Source: Methylobacterium sp. (GTDB taxonomy: Bacteria; Pseudomonadota; Alphaproteobacteria; Rhizobiales; Beijerinckiaceae). Taken from it: a stretch of DNA of 64,000 nt. Below the pieces are notes generated by a model. The model ran no database searches, was not told the DNA's origin, and saw nothing but the letters and a program-made list of their open reading frames with translations. Below are positions 25,599 through 34,986 of this stretch, piece after piece. Position 1 is the stretch's first letter. The number at the start of each line of letters is the position of its first letter. The stretch spans positions 19,526 through 83,525 of the forward strand of contig PNLY01000013.1 of assembly GCA_013823325.1 (NCBI GenBank), read 5' to 3'. Made by a program: the position numbers and the translations under genes.

Positions 25599-26795
25599 TC
25601 ATGCCAGCCTGATCCGCGCCGCCCGCTCGAACCGTACCGCAAAGGCGACGAGCGACTTGTCCGAGCCCTTGGGCCCGATCACAGACAAGCCCAGCGGGGC
25701 ATCGTCGCGATGGGCGACCGGGATCGAAATCTGCGGGAAGCCGGAGAGCCCGGCAAGGCAGAGCAGGCGCAGGGCACGGTTGCGGAAATCCTCGAGCTCC
25801 GGCTCGCCAGCGCTGACCAGCGGCGCTACGTCGGGGACGGTTGGCAGCATCAGCACGCCATCCTTGCCGAGCAGCTTGGCGAGCTTCGCGCGGAAAGTCT
25901 TTCGCACGCTGTCGCCGCGCGCGACCTCCGCATCGCTCACCGCCTTGCCGAAGGCGAAGCGCTCGGCGACCCCCGGCCCGAGCGGCATGGCGTAGCGCTC
26001 GATCATCGCGCCGTCGGCTTCCCAGGCTTCGCGGCCCTGGATCCAGCGGAAGGCCCAGTAGAGTGCATCCATGTCGCTGACGGCGCGCACGGTCTCGGGC
26101 TGGCCGAGGATCGGCACGATCCGCTGCACGACATTGCGCAGGACGCGCTCGGCCTCAGGCACGGCCTGGGCGAAGAGGTCGTCGGCGAGCAGGAGGCGCG
26201 GCGTCTCCGGCAGGCTCAGCCGGTCCTTGCCGAGCACGGCATTGGCGGCCCGGGCGAAGACCTCGCCATCCCGGGCGAAGAAGCCGGCGGTGTCCAGGCT
26301 CTCCGCCAGCGGCCAGGCGCGCTTCAGCGGAAGCCGGCCATGCGTCGGGCGGATGCCGAACAGCCCGCCATAGCTCGCTGGCGCCCGGACCGAGCCGCCG
26401 GTGTCGGAGCCCAGCCCGATATCGGCGAGCCGCCCGGCGACCGCCGCCATCGAGCCGGACGAGGAGCCGCCGGTGATGCGGTTGGGCGCGGCGGGATTCA
26501 CGGGCGAGCCGAAATGGGCGTTCTTGCCGTTGAGCGAGAAGGCGAGCTCGTCGGTATGGGTCTTGCCGACGAAGCGGGCGCCGGCCTCCAGGAACGCCTT
26601 CACGATCGGCGCCGTCTTGGTCTTGATCCCCGACAGCGCCAGCATGGTCGGCGAGCCCGCGCCGGTCGGATAGCCCTTGACGTCAAACAGGTCCTTGACC
26701 GCCAGCGTCAACCCGGCGAGCGGGCCTGAGGAGGCATGTTTCACCGCTGCTTCGGGGTAGGGCACGAAGCAGCGGAACGGATCGTTCTCGATCAT
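25599..26795 (-). CDS. Amidase signature-family amidase
   Basis: A 398-residue serine amidase. The triad is visible as K34 in [11 protein letters not shown], the cis-Ser in GGSSSGS (about S112) and the nucleophile S135 in [15 protein letters not shown]. It would hydrolyse the amide made by nitrile hydratase to the carboxylic acid and ammonia. The ATG at 26795 is preferred over a TTG directly after the preceding stop; GGGGGAGA lies 12 nt upstream of it, a rather long spacing. Order GGT-like, amidase, nthA, nthB, accessory suggests one operon. Confidence 0.92.
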   Translation of the reverse strand: MIENDPFRCFVPYPEAAVKHASSGPLAGLTLAVKDLFDVKGYPTGAGSPTMLALSGIKTKTAPIVKAFLEAGARFVGKTHTDELAFSLNGKNAHFGSPVNPAAPNRITGGSSSGSMAAVAGRLADIGLGSDTGGSVRAPASYGGLFGIRPTHGRLPLKRAWPLAESLDTAGFFARDGEVFARAANAVLGKDRLSLPETPRLLLADDLFAQAVPEAERVLRNVVQRIVPILGQPETVRAVSDMDALYWAFRWIQGREAWEADGAMIERYAMPLGPGVAERFAFGKAVSDAEVARGDSVRKTFRAKLAKLLGKDGVLMLPTVPDVAPLVSAGEPELEDFRNRALRLLCLAGLSGFPQISIPVAHRDDAPLGLSVIGPKGSDKSLVAFAVRFERAARIRLA

Positions 26796-26825
26796 GGTCG
26801 TCTCAGATCTCCCCCAATATCCCAA

Positions 26826-28415
26826 TCAGATGCCGCGGGCGTCGCCGTCCGAGCGCGGATCATGCGTTGCCTCGACATGACCCTTCTGGTGCTTGACCAG
26901 CATGCCGGCATGGCCGAACTGGTCGGAATAGGTCTCGCTGTATTCCTCGACGGGGTGGCCGGCCGCAGTGAGGCGCGCCAGCAGCATCGGGTCGAAGCGG
27001 TTCTCCAGCTTGAGCGAGATCGAGCCGGCGCCCCAGGTCCGGCCGAAGAGCCAGCGCGGCGCATCGACCGCATCGGCGACGCCCTGGCCGAAGCGATAGC
27101 GCGACAGGATCTGCGCCTGGAATTGCGGCTGGCCGTCGCCGCCCATCGCGCCATAGCTCAGGATCCGGCCGTCGTCGAAGCGGGCGAGCGGCGGGTTCAG
27201 CGTATGGAACGGCTTGCGGCCGGGCGTCAGCGGGTTGAGCGCCTTCGCATCCAGTGAGAACGAGACGCCGCGGTTCTGCCAGTTGACGCCGGTCTTTGGC
27301 AGGATGCAGCCGGAGCCGTATTCCCAGTAGAGCGACTGGATATAGGACACCGCGAGGCTGGAGCCGTCGATCGCGCCCATCCAGATCGTGTCGCCTTCCC
27401 CGGGCCGGAACGGCCAGCCCGCGGCGCGCTTGCGGTCGATTCTGGCGGCTTCGCGTTCCAGGGCGGTGTCTGTGAGCAGGCTCGCCGGGTCGATTGTCAT
27501 GAAGGCGGGGTCGGTGATGACCTTGTCGCGGATGGCAAGGGCCCGCTTCACCGCCTCGACCAGCCCGTGATGGTGGTCGAAGCTCTCCGGCCGGGTGACG
27601 CCGAGCTTCTCGAAGATGCCGAGGATCATCAGGGCGGTCAGCCCCTGCGTCGGCGGTGGGAAATTGTAGACGATGAGCCCCGGCAGCTTCAGCGACAGCG
27701 CCTGGACGGTCCGGGCGCGGAAGGCTTCGAGGTCGGCCCGGGTGACGGGAGTGCCGAGACGGCCGAGATCCTCGGCGAGCTCGCGGCCGATGTCGCCGCG
27801 ATAGAAATCGTCGAGCCCGGCATGGGAAAGCTGCTCCAGCGACGCGCCGAGCGCCGCAGGCTTGCGGCGGTCGCCCGCCTTGGGGCGTTCGCCGCCCGGC
27901 CAGAAGAACTCGCTGAAGCCGGGCGCTGCCTTCACCGCATCGACTTCCTGCGGCCAGGTGCGCAGCTCCGATTCGGAGATGTCGTAACCCTCGGTGCAAT
28001 GGCGGATGGCGTCGGCCAGCAGATCCTTCAGCGGCAGCCTGCCGCCGAGGCTGCTCGACAGGCTAAGCGCCGCCTGCCAGCCGCCGATCGCGCCGGCGAC
28101 GGTGATCGCCGCATCCGGGCCGCGCGCCGGCAGCGTGTCATGGCCCTTCTCGCGATAGCGCTCGATCGTGGCGAGGCTGCCGGCCGGACCACAGGCCTCG
28201 ATCGCATGGACCTTGCCGCCGGGCTCGTGCACCAGCCAGAAGCCGTCGCCGCCGATCGCGTTCATATGGGGATAGACGACCGCGATGGTCGCGGCCATGG
28301 CGATCATCGCCTCGATCGCGTTGCCGCCCTCGGCGAGGATGGCGCGCCCCGCTTCTGAGGCGAGACGGTGGGGCGCCGCGACCGCGGCAGAGGCGAAAAC
28401 CGGAGAATCGGGCAT
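26826..28415 (-). CDS. Gamma-glutamyltransferase-family Ntn hydrolase
   Basis: A 529-residue protein of the GGT family, normally cleaved by itself into two chains at a threonine. The probable nucleophile is T343 in GDTIWMGAIDGSSLAVS, aligned with TTHYSVVD of E. coli GGT: the first Thr is kept, but the next two residues are Ile-Trp instead of Thr-His. No signal peptide is visible, unlike periplasmic GGT. The C-terminal half has YGAMGGDGQPQFQAQ. It is the first gene of the nitrile operon, 30 bp before the amidase, so it may act on a nitrogenous intermediate rather than glutathione. Confidence 0.85.
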   Translation of the reverse strand: MPDSPVFASAAVAAPHRLASEAGRAILAEGGNAIEAMIAMAATIAVVYPHMNAIGGDGFWLVHEPGGKVHAIEACGPAGSLATIERYREKGHDTLPARGPDAAITVAGAIGGWQAALSLSSSLGGRLPLKDLLADAIRHCTEGYDISESELRTWPQEVDAVKAAPGFSEFFWPGGERPKAGDRRKPAALGASLEQLSHAGLDDFYRGDIGRELAEDLGRLGTPVTRADLEAFRARTVQALSLKLPGLIVYNFPPPTQGLTALMILGIFEKLGVTRPESFDHHHGLVEAVKRALAIRDKVITDPAFMTIDPASLLTDTALEREAARIDRKRAAGWPFRPGEGDTIWMGAIDGSSLAVSYIQSLYWEYGSGCILPKTGVNWQNRGVSFSLDAKALNPLTPGRKPFHTLNPPLARFDDGRILSYGAMGGDGQPQFQAQILSRYRFGQGVADAVDAPRWLFGRTWGAGSISLKLENRFDPMLLARLTAAGHPVEEYSETYSDQFGHAGMLVKHQKGHVEATHDPRSDGDARGI

Positions 28416-28526
28416 CAGGTTCTTTTCATTCAGGCAGGCGGGACCATATGCCGGTAGGCGCGATTTTGTTGCATGCCGCCGCCGGCTAGGCTAGGCGGTC
28501 CGTGCATGGGTTCCGAGGGTAAAAGC

Positions 28527-28766
28527 ATGGCGGCTGGCCGCACCAACTGGCGCAACGTGATCATGGTGGTCTCGCTCGCCATCCTGATCGCGGTCGAGAT
28601 ATTCGGCGTCGCGCTGGCGTCCGGCTGGGCGCTGGCTGGCCTGTTCGAACTCGGACATGGCGTCGCCTATGTGCTGATGGGGTTGTTCTCGGTGCTCGCC
28701 GCCTATGGGCTGGTGAATTTCATGCGCCGGGTCGTGAAGGTCGAGCGCCTGACCCACCGCGGCTGA
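28527..28766 (+). CDS. Small two-TM membrane protein, unknown
   Basis: A 79-residue protein with two hydrophobic helices (VIMVVSLAILIAVEIFGVAL and VAYVLMGLFSVLAAYGLVNF) and a basic C-terminus (MRRVVKVERLTHRG). The ATG at 28527 has GAGGG 7 nt upstream; earlier in-frame ATGs at 28473 and 28506 lack one. It ends 2 bp from the end of the convergent DUF1850 gene. I do not recognise a family. Confidence 0.65.
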   Translation: MAAGRTNWRNVIMVVSLAILIAVEIFGVALASGWALAGLFELGHGVAYVLMGLFSVLAAYGLVNFMRRVVKVERLTHRG

Positions 28767-28768
28767 GG

Positions 28769-29131
28769 TCAGCCGCAAGGCTTCATCACGACCGGATCGG
28801 CTTCTGCCGGCAGCACTTCGTCGAGCGCCCGGCAGCGGCCCTCCACGCAGATTCGCCAGTCGGCGGTCGCGCCCGAGCGGCGCATCACCACTTCGCGCAA
28901 CGGCGTTAGATCCGGCTTCCAGCGCCAGAACCCCCCGACCAGTTTCGCGCCATCGGGCGGGTCCATGCCGGCGCCAGAGCCCTGGATCCGCGCCTCCGCA
29001 ATGACGAGGCCTTCACGCGTCTCCTGCCAGACCTCTTCCCACAACGATTTCTGCACCGAATGCCGCCAGGACAGCGTGATCTCGCTCGCACCGAGCGGGA
29101 TCAGCAATGCGCCAGCGGCGAGGCAGATCAT
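28769..29131 (-). CDS. DUF1850 protein of the TAXI-TRAP transporter
   Basis: A 120-residue protein with a single N-terminal hydrophobic segment or signal (MICLAAGALLIPLGA), followed by ITLSWRHSVQKSLWEEVW, the DUF1850 core with its conserved HSV...W pattern, and a C-terminal Cys pair RICVEGRC. DUF1850 proteins almost always follow fused TRAP permeases. The ATG overlaps the permease stop by 4 bp. Its exact role in transport is unknown. Confidence 0.88.
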   Translation of the reverse strand: MICLAAGALLIPLGASEITLSWRHSVQKSLWEEVWQETREGLVIAEARIQGSGAGMDPPDGAKLVGGFWRWKPDLTPLREVVMRRSGATADWRICVEGRCRALDEVLPAEADPVVMKPCG

Positions 29132-31437
29132 GTCGCCGGACGTGTGTCGGTCCGAGCCCGCCAGAGATGCTGGCCGAGCATCGCGGCGGCCAGCGCGAAG
29201 CCGATCTCGTCGGTGAGCGGGACCGCCGCGACGAGGAAGGCCGCTGCGATCGCCGCCAGCGCCCGTTCCCACAATGCGAGCCGGCGCGTGAGGTAGCCGA
29301 CGAAGGCCGCGCCCCAGAGCACCATGGCGAGCGTCGCCTTGACCACGATATAGGCGACGGCGAGCCAGTAGGGCGCGCCGGAGAGGCCGGCGACCGGCTG
29401 CAGCATGAGGGTCGGATCGTAGACCGCCATATAGGGCACGACGAAGCCGGGCAGCGCGATCTTTACCGCTTGCACGCCGATCTTCATGCCGGAGACCTTC
29501 GCCATCGGCGCTGCCGCGAAGGCAGCGAGCGCGACCGGCGGGGTCAGGTCCGCCATGATTCCGAAATAGAAGACGAACATGTGGCTGACGATCAGCGGCA
29601 CGTCGAGCTGCAGCAGGATCGGCGCGGCGAGCGAGGAGGTGATGATGTAGTTCGGGATGGTCGGGATGCCCATGCCGAGGATCAGGCTGAACACCATGGT
29701 CAGGATCAGCGCCAGGAACATCGAGTTCTTGCCGATGCCGATCAGCCAGGAGCCGAAGATGGTGCCGAGGCCCGTCAGGGTCATCGTGCCGATGACGATG
29801 CCGACCAGCGCGCAGGCGAGGCCAACCGGCAGGGCCTGCCGGGCGCCGTCCGCGAGCGCCCCGACACAGCTCTGCAGGACCTCGCGGCCGCTGCGGCCGC
29901 GCAGCACGTTCCAGAGTACGAGCGCGAGCACGACCATCAGCACGGTCGCCATGCTGATCGTCATCGACGCCGCCGAGATCAGGGCGAAGCCGACCCAGAA
30001 GACGATGCGCAATGCCGGCGTGCCGAGGCCGGCGGAGATCGCCAATGCGAGAATGAGCGCGACCGTGAGGGCAAGCCCGATCGCCCCGGCGAAGAGCGGG
30101 GTGAAGCCGGCGAAGAGCAGGTAGACCAGCACCAGCAGCGGCGCGATCAGGTACCAGTGCTTGCGCAGTTCAGCCCGGGCGCTGGGCAGCTGTGACTTGG
30201 GCAGGCCGTGCAGGCCGAGCTTGCCGGCCTCCAGATGCACTGCCCAGTAACAGGCTGCGAAGTAGAGCAGTGCCGGGATGATCGCCGCCTCGACGATCTT
30301 GGAATAGGGCACGTCGATGGTCTCGGCCATGATGAAGGCGACGGCGCCCATCACCGGCGGCATGATCTGTCCGCCCATGGACGAGGTCGCTTCGACACCG
30401 CCGGCGAAGGCGCCATTGAAGCCGGAGCGTTTCATCAGGGGAATGGTGAACTGGCCGGAGGCGACGACATTGGCGACGCCCGAGCCGGAGACCGTACCCA
30501 TCAGCGCGGAAGAGGCGACGCAGACCTTGCCCGGCCCGCCCTGCTTGCCGCCGAACAGCGCCATCGACAGGTCGTTGAAGAAGTCGATGACGCCGGCGCG
30601 TTCCATGAAGGCGCCGAACAGGATGAACAGGAAGATGAAGGTGGCGGAGACGGCGGTCGGGGTCGAGTAGAGCCCCTCAGTGCCGAAGGCCATCTGCTCG
30701 ATCACCTGCTCCAGGCTGTAGCCGCGATGATCGTAGGGGGCGGGCAGGTAGTTGCCGAACAGGCAGTAGGCGAGAAAGGTGCCGGCGACGAGCGGCAGCG
30801 CAATGCCCATGGCGCGCCAGACCAGGAGGAACAGCACGATCAGCGCCGCGATGCCGACGGCCATGTCGGCATGGGTCAGCTCGCCCGCCCGGTTCACCAG
30901 CTCGTTGTAGTTCCACCAGTGATAGAGGCCGAGCGAAAAGCCGATAATGCCGACCGCCCACCAGAAGATCCGCATCGGCGGCGAGGTCTCGTCGGCATTG
31001 GCGAGCAAACCGCAGGCGGTCAGGCAGAGGAAGCCGACATGGAGGGTGCGCAGCACCTGATTGGGCAGGGTGCCGGTATAGAGCGAGACCAGCTCGAAGG
31101 CGCCGAACAGGGTGAGAAAAGCGAGGACCGCCTCGATGTTCGTCCGCCCGCGCGCAGCACCGAGCAGAATCCAGACCAGCCAGATCGTGAAGGCGATGCG
31201 GATCAGCAGGATCGGCGTCAGCCAGGAGATCGATGGCACGATGCGAAAGTCGAGCGGGATGCCGAAGGCGGTGACGATCTGGAAGGCGGAGAAGGCGACG
31301 GCGATCCAGAACAGCAGGCGGCCCTTCCAGCCTTCGCCGAAGGTCGCCGGCAGGCCATGCTCAGGATCGTACGGGGCGGCGGGTGCGGTGCCGGCAGTGT
31401 CCGGCACGGCCAGAGGCCTGCTCGTATCGTTGCTCAT
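29128..31437 (-). CDS. TRAP transporter fused permease (DctQ-DctM, TAXI type)
   Basis: A 769-residue inner-membrane protein of about 18-20 hydrophobic helices. The first third corresponds to the small DctQ subunit and the rest to DctM, including FEATSS-type stretches such as GSGVANVVASGQFTIPLMK and GVEATSSMGGQIMPPVMGA and the late block GMGIPTIPNYIITSSLA. It uses an ion gradient to import a ligand delivered by the TAXI protein. It lies between the TAXI and DUF1850 genes. The ligand (often a dicarboxylate or other organic acid) is not evident. Confidence 0.93.
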   Translation of the reverse strand: MSNDTSRPLAVPDTAGTAPAAPYDPEHGLPATFGEGWKGRLLFWIAVAFSAFQIVTAFGIPLDFRIVPSISWLTPILLIRIAFTIWLVWILLGAARGRTNIEAVLAFLTLFGAFELVSLYTGTLPNQVLRTLHVGFLCLTACGLLANADETSPPMRIFWWAVGIIGFSLGLYHWWNYNELVNRAGELTHADMAVGIAALIVLFLLVWRAMGIALPLVAGTFLAYCLFGNYLPAPYDHRGYSLEQVIEQMAFGTEGLYSTPTAVSATFIFLFILFGAFMERAGVIDFFNDLSMALFGGKQGGPGKVCVASSALMGTVSGSGVANVVASGQFTIPLMKRSGFNGAFAGGVEATSSMGGQIMPPVMGAVAFIMAETIDVPYSKIVEAAIIPALLYFAACYWAVHLEAGKLGLHGLPKSQLPSARAELRKHWYLIAPLLVLVYLLFAGFTPLFAGAIGLALTVALILALAISAGLGTPALRIVFWVGFALISAASMTISMATVLMVVLALVLWNVLRGRSGREVLQSCVGALADGARQALPVGLACALVGIVIGTMTLTGLGTIFGSWLIGIGKNSMFLALILTMVFSLILGMGIPTIPNYIITSSLAAPILLQLDVPLIVSHMFVFYFGIMADLTPPVALAAFAAAPMAKVSGMKIGVQAVKIALPGFVVPYMAVYDPTLMLQPVAGLSGAPYWLAVAYIVVKATLAMVLWGAAFVGYLTRRLALWERALAAIAAAFLVAAVPLTDEIGFALAAAMLGQHLWRARTDTRPAT

Positions 31438-31494
31438 GCTCGTTCCCCATCCCCGTCGCGCTTGTGCGCGATCATTCGCTCATCCGATAACGAA

Positions 31495-31520
31495 AGCGGG
31501 GCCGGTCATCCGGCCCCGCT
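31495..31520. terminator. Stem-loop between TAXI gene and TRAP permease gene
   Basis: A perfect 11-bp stem AGCGGGGCCGG (31495-31505) and CCGGCCCCGCT (31510-31520) with a TCAT loop. It lies 22 bp after the stop of the binding-protein gene and 57 bp before the permease ATG. On the minus strand only TTTCGTTAT follows, so it is likely a partial terminator or mRNA-protecting hairpin that gives more binding protein than permease. Confidence 0.75.
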
Positions 31521-31542
31521 CATGATGGATTGCCGGCGCGGC

Positions 31543-32508
31543 TCAGGAGCCGACTTTCAGGCCCTTCTCCTTGAAATAGCGCGCCGCGCCCGGATGCAGC
31601 GGCACCGGCATGCCCTCCAGCGCGCTTTCCAGCTTGATCGAGCGCGCGGCGGCATGGGCGGCTGCGAGGTCGGGCAGGTTCTCGAACACGGCCCTGGTCA
31701 TCTGGTAGACCGTCTCCTCCTTCATCCCTTCATGGGTGACGAGATAGTTGACGACGGCAGCGGCCGGGACCGCCGCAGTCTGGCCGGTATAGGTATTGGC
31801 CGGGATCGAGACCTTGACGAAGGGCGGGCCGGCCTTGTCGACGACGGCAGCCGGTACCTCGACGACGGTGATTTCGACCGAGGTGGCGAGGTCGCGCAGC
31901 GAGGCGACGCCGAGGCCGGCCGATTGCAGGGTGGCGTCGAGCTGGCGGTTCTTCATCAGCTCGACCGACTCGGCAAAGGGCAGGTACTCGATCTTGCCGA
32001 GATCCTTGTAGGTCATGCCGGCGGCGGCGAGGATGGCGCGGGCGTTGAGTTCGGTTCCCGATTTCGGTGCGCCGACCGAGAGGCGCTTGCCCTTGAGATC
32101 GGCCAGCGTCTTGATGCCGCTATCCTTCGAGGCGACGATCTGGACATAGTTCGGATAGATCGCGGTGATGCCGCGCAGCTTCTTCAGCGGGCTCTTGAAG
32201 CCGGCCTCCTCGTCGCCCTTCCAGGCGGCGTCGAGGGAATCGCCGAGCGTGAAGGCGATCTCGCCCTTGCCCTGTTGCAGCAATTGCAGGTTCTCGACCG
32301 AGGCCTTGGTCGCCTGAACGGTCGGGCGGACGTTGGCGATCTTCTCGCCATAGATCTTCGAGAGCGCGACGCCGAGCGGGTAGTAGACGCCCGAGGTGCC
32401 GCCGGTCAGCACGTTGATGAAATCCTGCGCACGCGCCGTCATCGGCGTGGCGGCGAGGGCGAGCACGGCAATGCCGGCCAGGGCCCGGCGATGAAGCGAA
32501 ACAGACAT
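31543..32508 (-). CDS. TAXI-family TRAP solute-binding protein
   Basis: A 321-residue periplasmic protein with a signal peptide (LHRRALAGIAVLALAATP, cleavage near ARA-QD) and the TAXI opening FINVLTGGTSGVYYPLGVAL. It captures the ligand in the periplasm and hands it to the fused permease. GGGAGGA precedes the ATG. First gene of the TAXI, permease, DUF1850 operon and divergent from the opgG-like gene. The ligand is unknown. Confidence 0.93.
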   Translation of the reverse strand: MSVSLHRRALAGIAVLALAATPMTARAQDFINVLTGGTSGVYYPLGVALSKIYGEKIANVRPTVQATKASVENLQLLQQGKGEIAFTLGDSLDAAWKGDEEAGFKSPLKKLRGITAIYPNYVQIVASKDSGIKTLADLKGKRLSVGAPKSGTELNARAILAAAGMTYKDLGKIEYLPFAESVELMKNRQLDATLQSAGLGVASLRDLATSVEITVVEVPAAVVDKAGPPFVKVSIPANTYTGQTAAVPAAAVVNYLVTHEGMKEETVYQMTRAVFENLPDLAAAHAAARSIKLESALEGMPVPLHPGAARYFKEKGLKVGS

Positions 32509-32746
32509 GAATCCTCCCGAGAGACGAAAGACCGCATCCCGGCTCTCAAGGCCGGCTGCCGCTGTTGTAGGACGCTTGCGGGCAAAAAGGGAACCCGCGC
32601 CAATGGGCTAAGAAGCCGGCGCGTCGCCTTTCCGCGCGATTTCCGCCCTGCTGCGGCCAGGAAGCTGATGAGATTGCCCTCGCCGGCTAGACAGGCTAGC
32701 CGGAAACACCATCTTCCGATCTTTCCCCGATGGAGCGCCCCGCCCG

Positions 32747-34369
32747 ATGCAGCCGCGACAGCCGACCAAGCCCCTGATCGACCGCCGCACCTTGCTTGCG
32801 GGAGCCGCCGGCACGGCTGCCCTCGCCGCGGCGGGCTTCTCCGGCCCGGCCCTGGCGCAGCAGGGGTTGAAGCTCGGCACGGCCGAGGCCTTCTCCTTCG
32901 AGGGGCTGAAGGCGCGCGCCCGCGATCTCGCCGGCAAGCCCTATGAGCCGCCGCCGAATCCCAAGCCCGACGTGCTCGAGACCATCGACTACGATGCCCA
33001 TGGCAAGATCAAGTTCAAGCCGGAGCTGGCGCTCTGGGCCAATGGCCCGTCGCCCTGGCCGGTGACCTTTTTCCATCTCGGCCGCTACTTCCAGAAGCCG
33101 GTGCGCATGTTCGTGCTCGACGACGGCAAGGCGCGCGAGATCGTCTACGATGAAAGCTATTTCGAGATGCCGGCCGATTCCCCGGCAAAGCAGTTGCCGC
33201 CGGGCGCAGGCTTTGCCGGCTTCCGCTTCCAGGAGAGCCGCTCCGGCCATCCCGGCCGCAAGGGCGAGAAGCTCGACTGGCAGAAGAACGACTGGGTCGC
33301 CTTCCTCGGCGCCTCCTATTTCCGGGCGATCGGCGAGCTCTACCAGTACGGACTCTCGGCCCGCGGCCTCGCCGTCAACCCCGCCGTCGCCGACCAGCCG
33401 GAGGAGTTCCCCGACTTCACCCATGTCTGGCTGGAGACGCCGGGCGAGGCGGCCGAGCATGTCGTCGTCTACGCCCTGCTCTCGGGGCCGAGCGTCGCCG
33501 GCGCCTTCCGCTTCCGCATGCATCGCGGCAAGGGCGTCGACATGGAGATCGAGAAGGAGCTCCACCTACGCAAGGATGTCGCCCGCCTCGGCATCGCGCC
33601 GCTGACCTCGATGTACTGGTATTCCGAGACCGGCAAAGCGACCATGGTCGACTGGCGGCCGGAGGTGCATGATTCCGACGGGCTCGCGCTCTGGACCGGC
33701 AGCGGCGAGCGGGCCTGGCGCCCGCTCAACAATCCCCGCCGCACGGTCGCCTCGTCCTTCGTCGACGAGAACCCGCGCGGCTTCGGCCTGATGCAGCGCG
33801 ACCGTGCCTTCGACCACTATATGGACGGCGTCTACTATGAGCGCCGGCCAAGCCTCTGGATCGAGACGCTCGGTCAATGGGGCAAGGGCGCAGTCCAGCT
33901 GATCGAGATCCCGACCGACGACGAGATCCACGACAACATCGTCGCGATGTGGGTGCCCGAGGCGCCGGCCAAGGCCGGCAACTCCTATAATTTCCGCTAT
34001 CGCCTGCATTGGCTGGCGGATGAGCCGTTCCCGCCGGCGCTGGGCCGCGTCGTCGCGACGAGGCTCGGCAATGGCGGCCAGCCCGGCACGGTCCGGCCGA
34101 AGGGCGTGCGCAAGTTCATGCTCGAGTTCCGGGGGCCGGCGCTCGAGGACATCCCGTTCGGGGTCAAGCCCGAGGTCGTGCTCTCGGCCTCGCGCGGCAC
34201 GTTCTCCTACATTTTCGCCGAGGCGGTGCCGAACGATGTCCCTGGCCATTGGCGGGCGCAGTTCGACCTCACCGTCGATGGCACCGACCCGGTCGAGATG
34301 CGCTGCTTCCTGCGCGGCGGCGACAAGGTGTTGACCGAGACCTGGCTCTACCAGTACTGGCCGGGCTGA
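32747..34369 (+). CDS. Periplasmic glucan biosynthesis protein (OpgG/OpgD family)
   Basis: A 540-residue exported protein. The N-terminus is a Tat signal (DRRTLLAGAAG with Arg13-Arg14, hydrophobic core, cleavage near ALA-QQ). The mature chain has the OpgG beta-sandwich features FEGLKARARDLAGKPYEPP, the mid block FGLMQRDRAFDHYMDG and WIPEAPAKAG-like segments. OpgG and OpgD shape the backbone of osmoregulated periplasmic glucans. A Tat signal is typical of OpgD, whereas OpgG uses Sec, so D-type is possible. No glucosyltransferase (opgH) or ndvB gene is next to it. Confidence 0.9.
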   Translation: MQPRQPTKPLIDRRTLLAGAAGTAALAAAGFSGPALAQQGLKLGTAEAFSFEGLKARARDLAGKPYEPPPNPKPDVLETIDYDAHGKIKFKPELALWANGPSPWPVTFFHLGRYFQKPVRMFVLDDGKAREIVYDESYFEMPADSPAKQLPPGAGFAGFRFQESRSGHPGRKGEKLDWQKNDWVAFLGASYFRAIGELYQYGLSARGLAVNPAVADQPEEFPDFTHVWLETPGEAAEHVVVYALLSGPSVAGAFRFRMHRGKGVDMEIEKELHLRKDVARLGIAPLTSMYWYSETGKATMVDWRPEVHDSDGLALWTGSGERAWRPLNNPRRTVASSFVDENPRGFGLMQRDRAFDHYMDGVYYERRPSLWIETLGQWGKGAVQLIEIPTDDEIHDNIVAMWVPEAPAKAGNSYNFRYRLHWLADEPFPPALGRVVATRLGNGGQPGTVRPKGVRKFMLEFRGPALEDIPFGVKPEVVLSASRGTFSYIFAEAVPNDVPGHWRAQFDLTVDGTDPVEMRCFLRGGDKVLTETWLYQYWPG

Positions 34370-34521
34370 ACCCGCCTGGAAACTCTACTGCAGCGGCCAT
34401 CCAGCGGCGCATTCTGCGCTTCCGGTGCTCACGGACCAATGTCCGCTGCGCTCCGGTTCTCGAAAACACCGCCATCTGGCGCGCCGCAGCGAGTTTCGAG
34501 ACGGGTTCCGGGCCGAGGTGC

Positions 34522-34785
34522 CTACCCCTCGATCTGGCGCTTCTGAGCCCGGTCGACCGAGACGAACAGGGTGTTGGCTGCGCCGGGCTCGATGCAGAAC
34601 ACGTCGAAGCTCGGTGCCTGCGGATCATCGGCTGGCATGTGCAGTGTCGCCGAGCCCCTGCGGCCGGCGAAGGCCATGATCCGGAAGCTCAGCCCATCGG
34701 GCAGGCAGATCTCGATCGCATCGGCCTTGATCTCGGTCGCGACGCCATTGCGTATCGCTTTGAAGGTCACTCGCTCGGCGCTCAC
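34522..34785 (-). CDS. Hypothetical 87-residue protein
   Basis: A small soluble protein starting at GTG 34785 with GGGAG 7 nt upstream. It begins SAERVTFKAIRNGVATEI and contains IEICLPDGLSFRIMAFAGRR, then SFDVFCIEPGAANTLFVSVD, a strand-rich pattern. It is divergent from the DUF2161 gene and convergent with the opgG-like gene. The longer reading through the DUF2161 gene is an antisense artefact. I do not recognise the family; the good start site and strand pattern make it likely real. Confidence 0.55.
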   Translation of the reverse strand: MSAERVTFKAIRNGVATEIKADAIEICLPDGLSFRIMAFAGRRGSATLHMPADDPQAPSFDVFCIEPGAANTLFVSVDRAQKRQIEG

Positions 34786-34986
34786 CGACCTACTCCCGCC
34801 TGATTGCAATCGAAACAGACGATAACGCCGATACCGAGCGGGTGTGGCAAGCGCGATTGTGCCCAGCACAAACAGCGACCGGCCGTGCTTGTCGACTGAG
34901 TTGACGCAGGGCTCGTCCTCACCGCTGTTTTCCTCCCAGAAACCACTCGCGCGGCATAAGGAACGATCGACTGCCCAGGGTGCCGC

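Noticed and set aside
34370-34521. Terminator between opgG-like and 87-residue genes
   Set aside because: No convincing stem-loop could be found by eye in this convergent gap.
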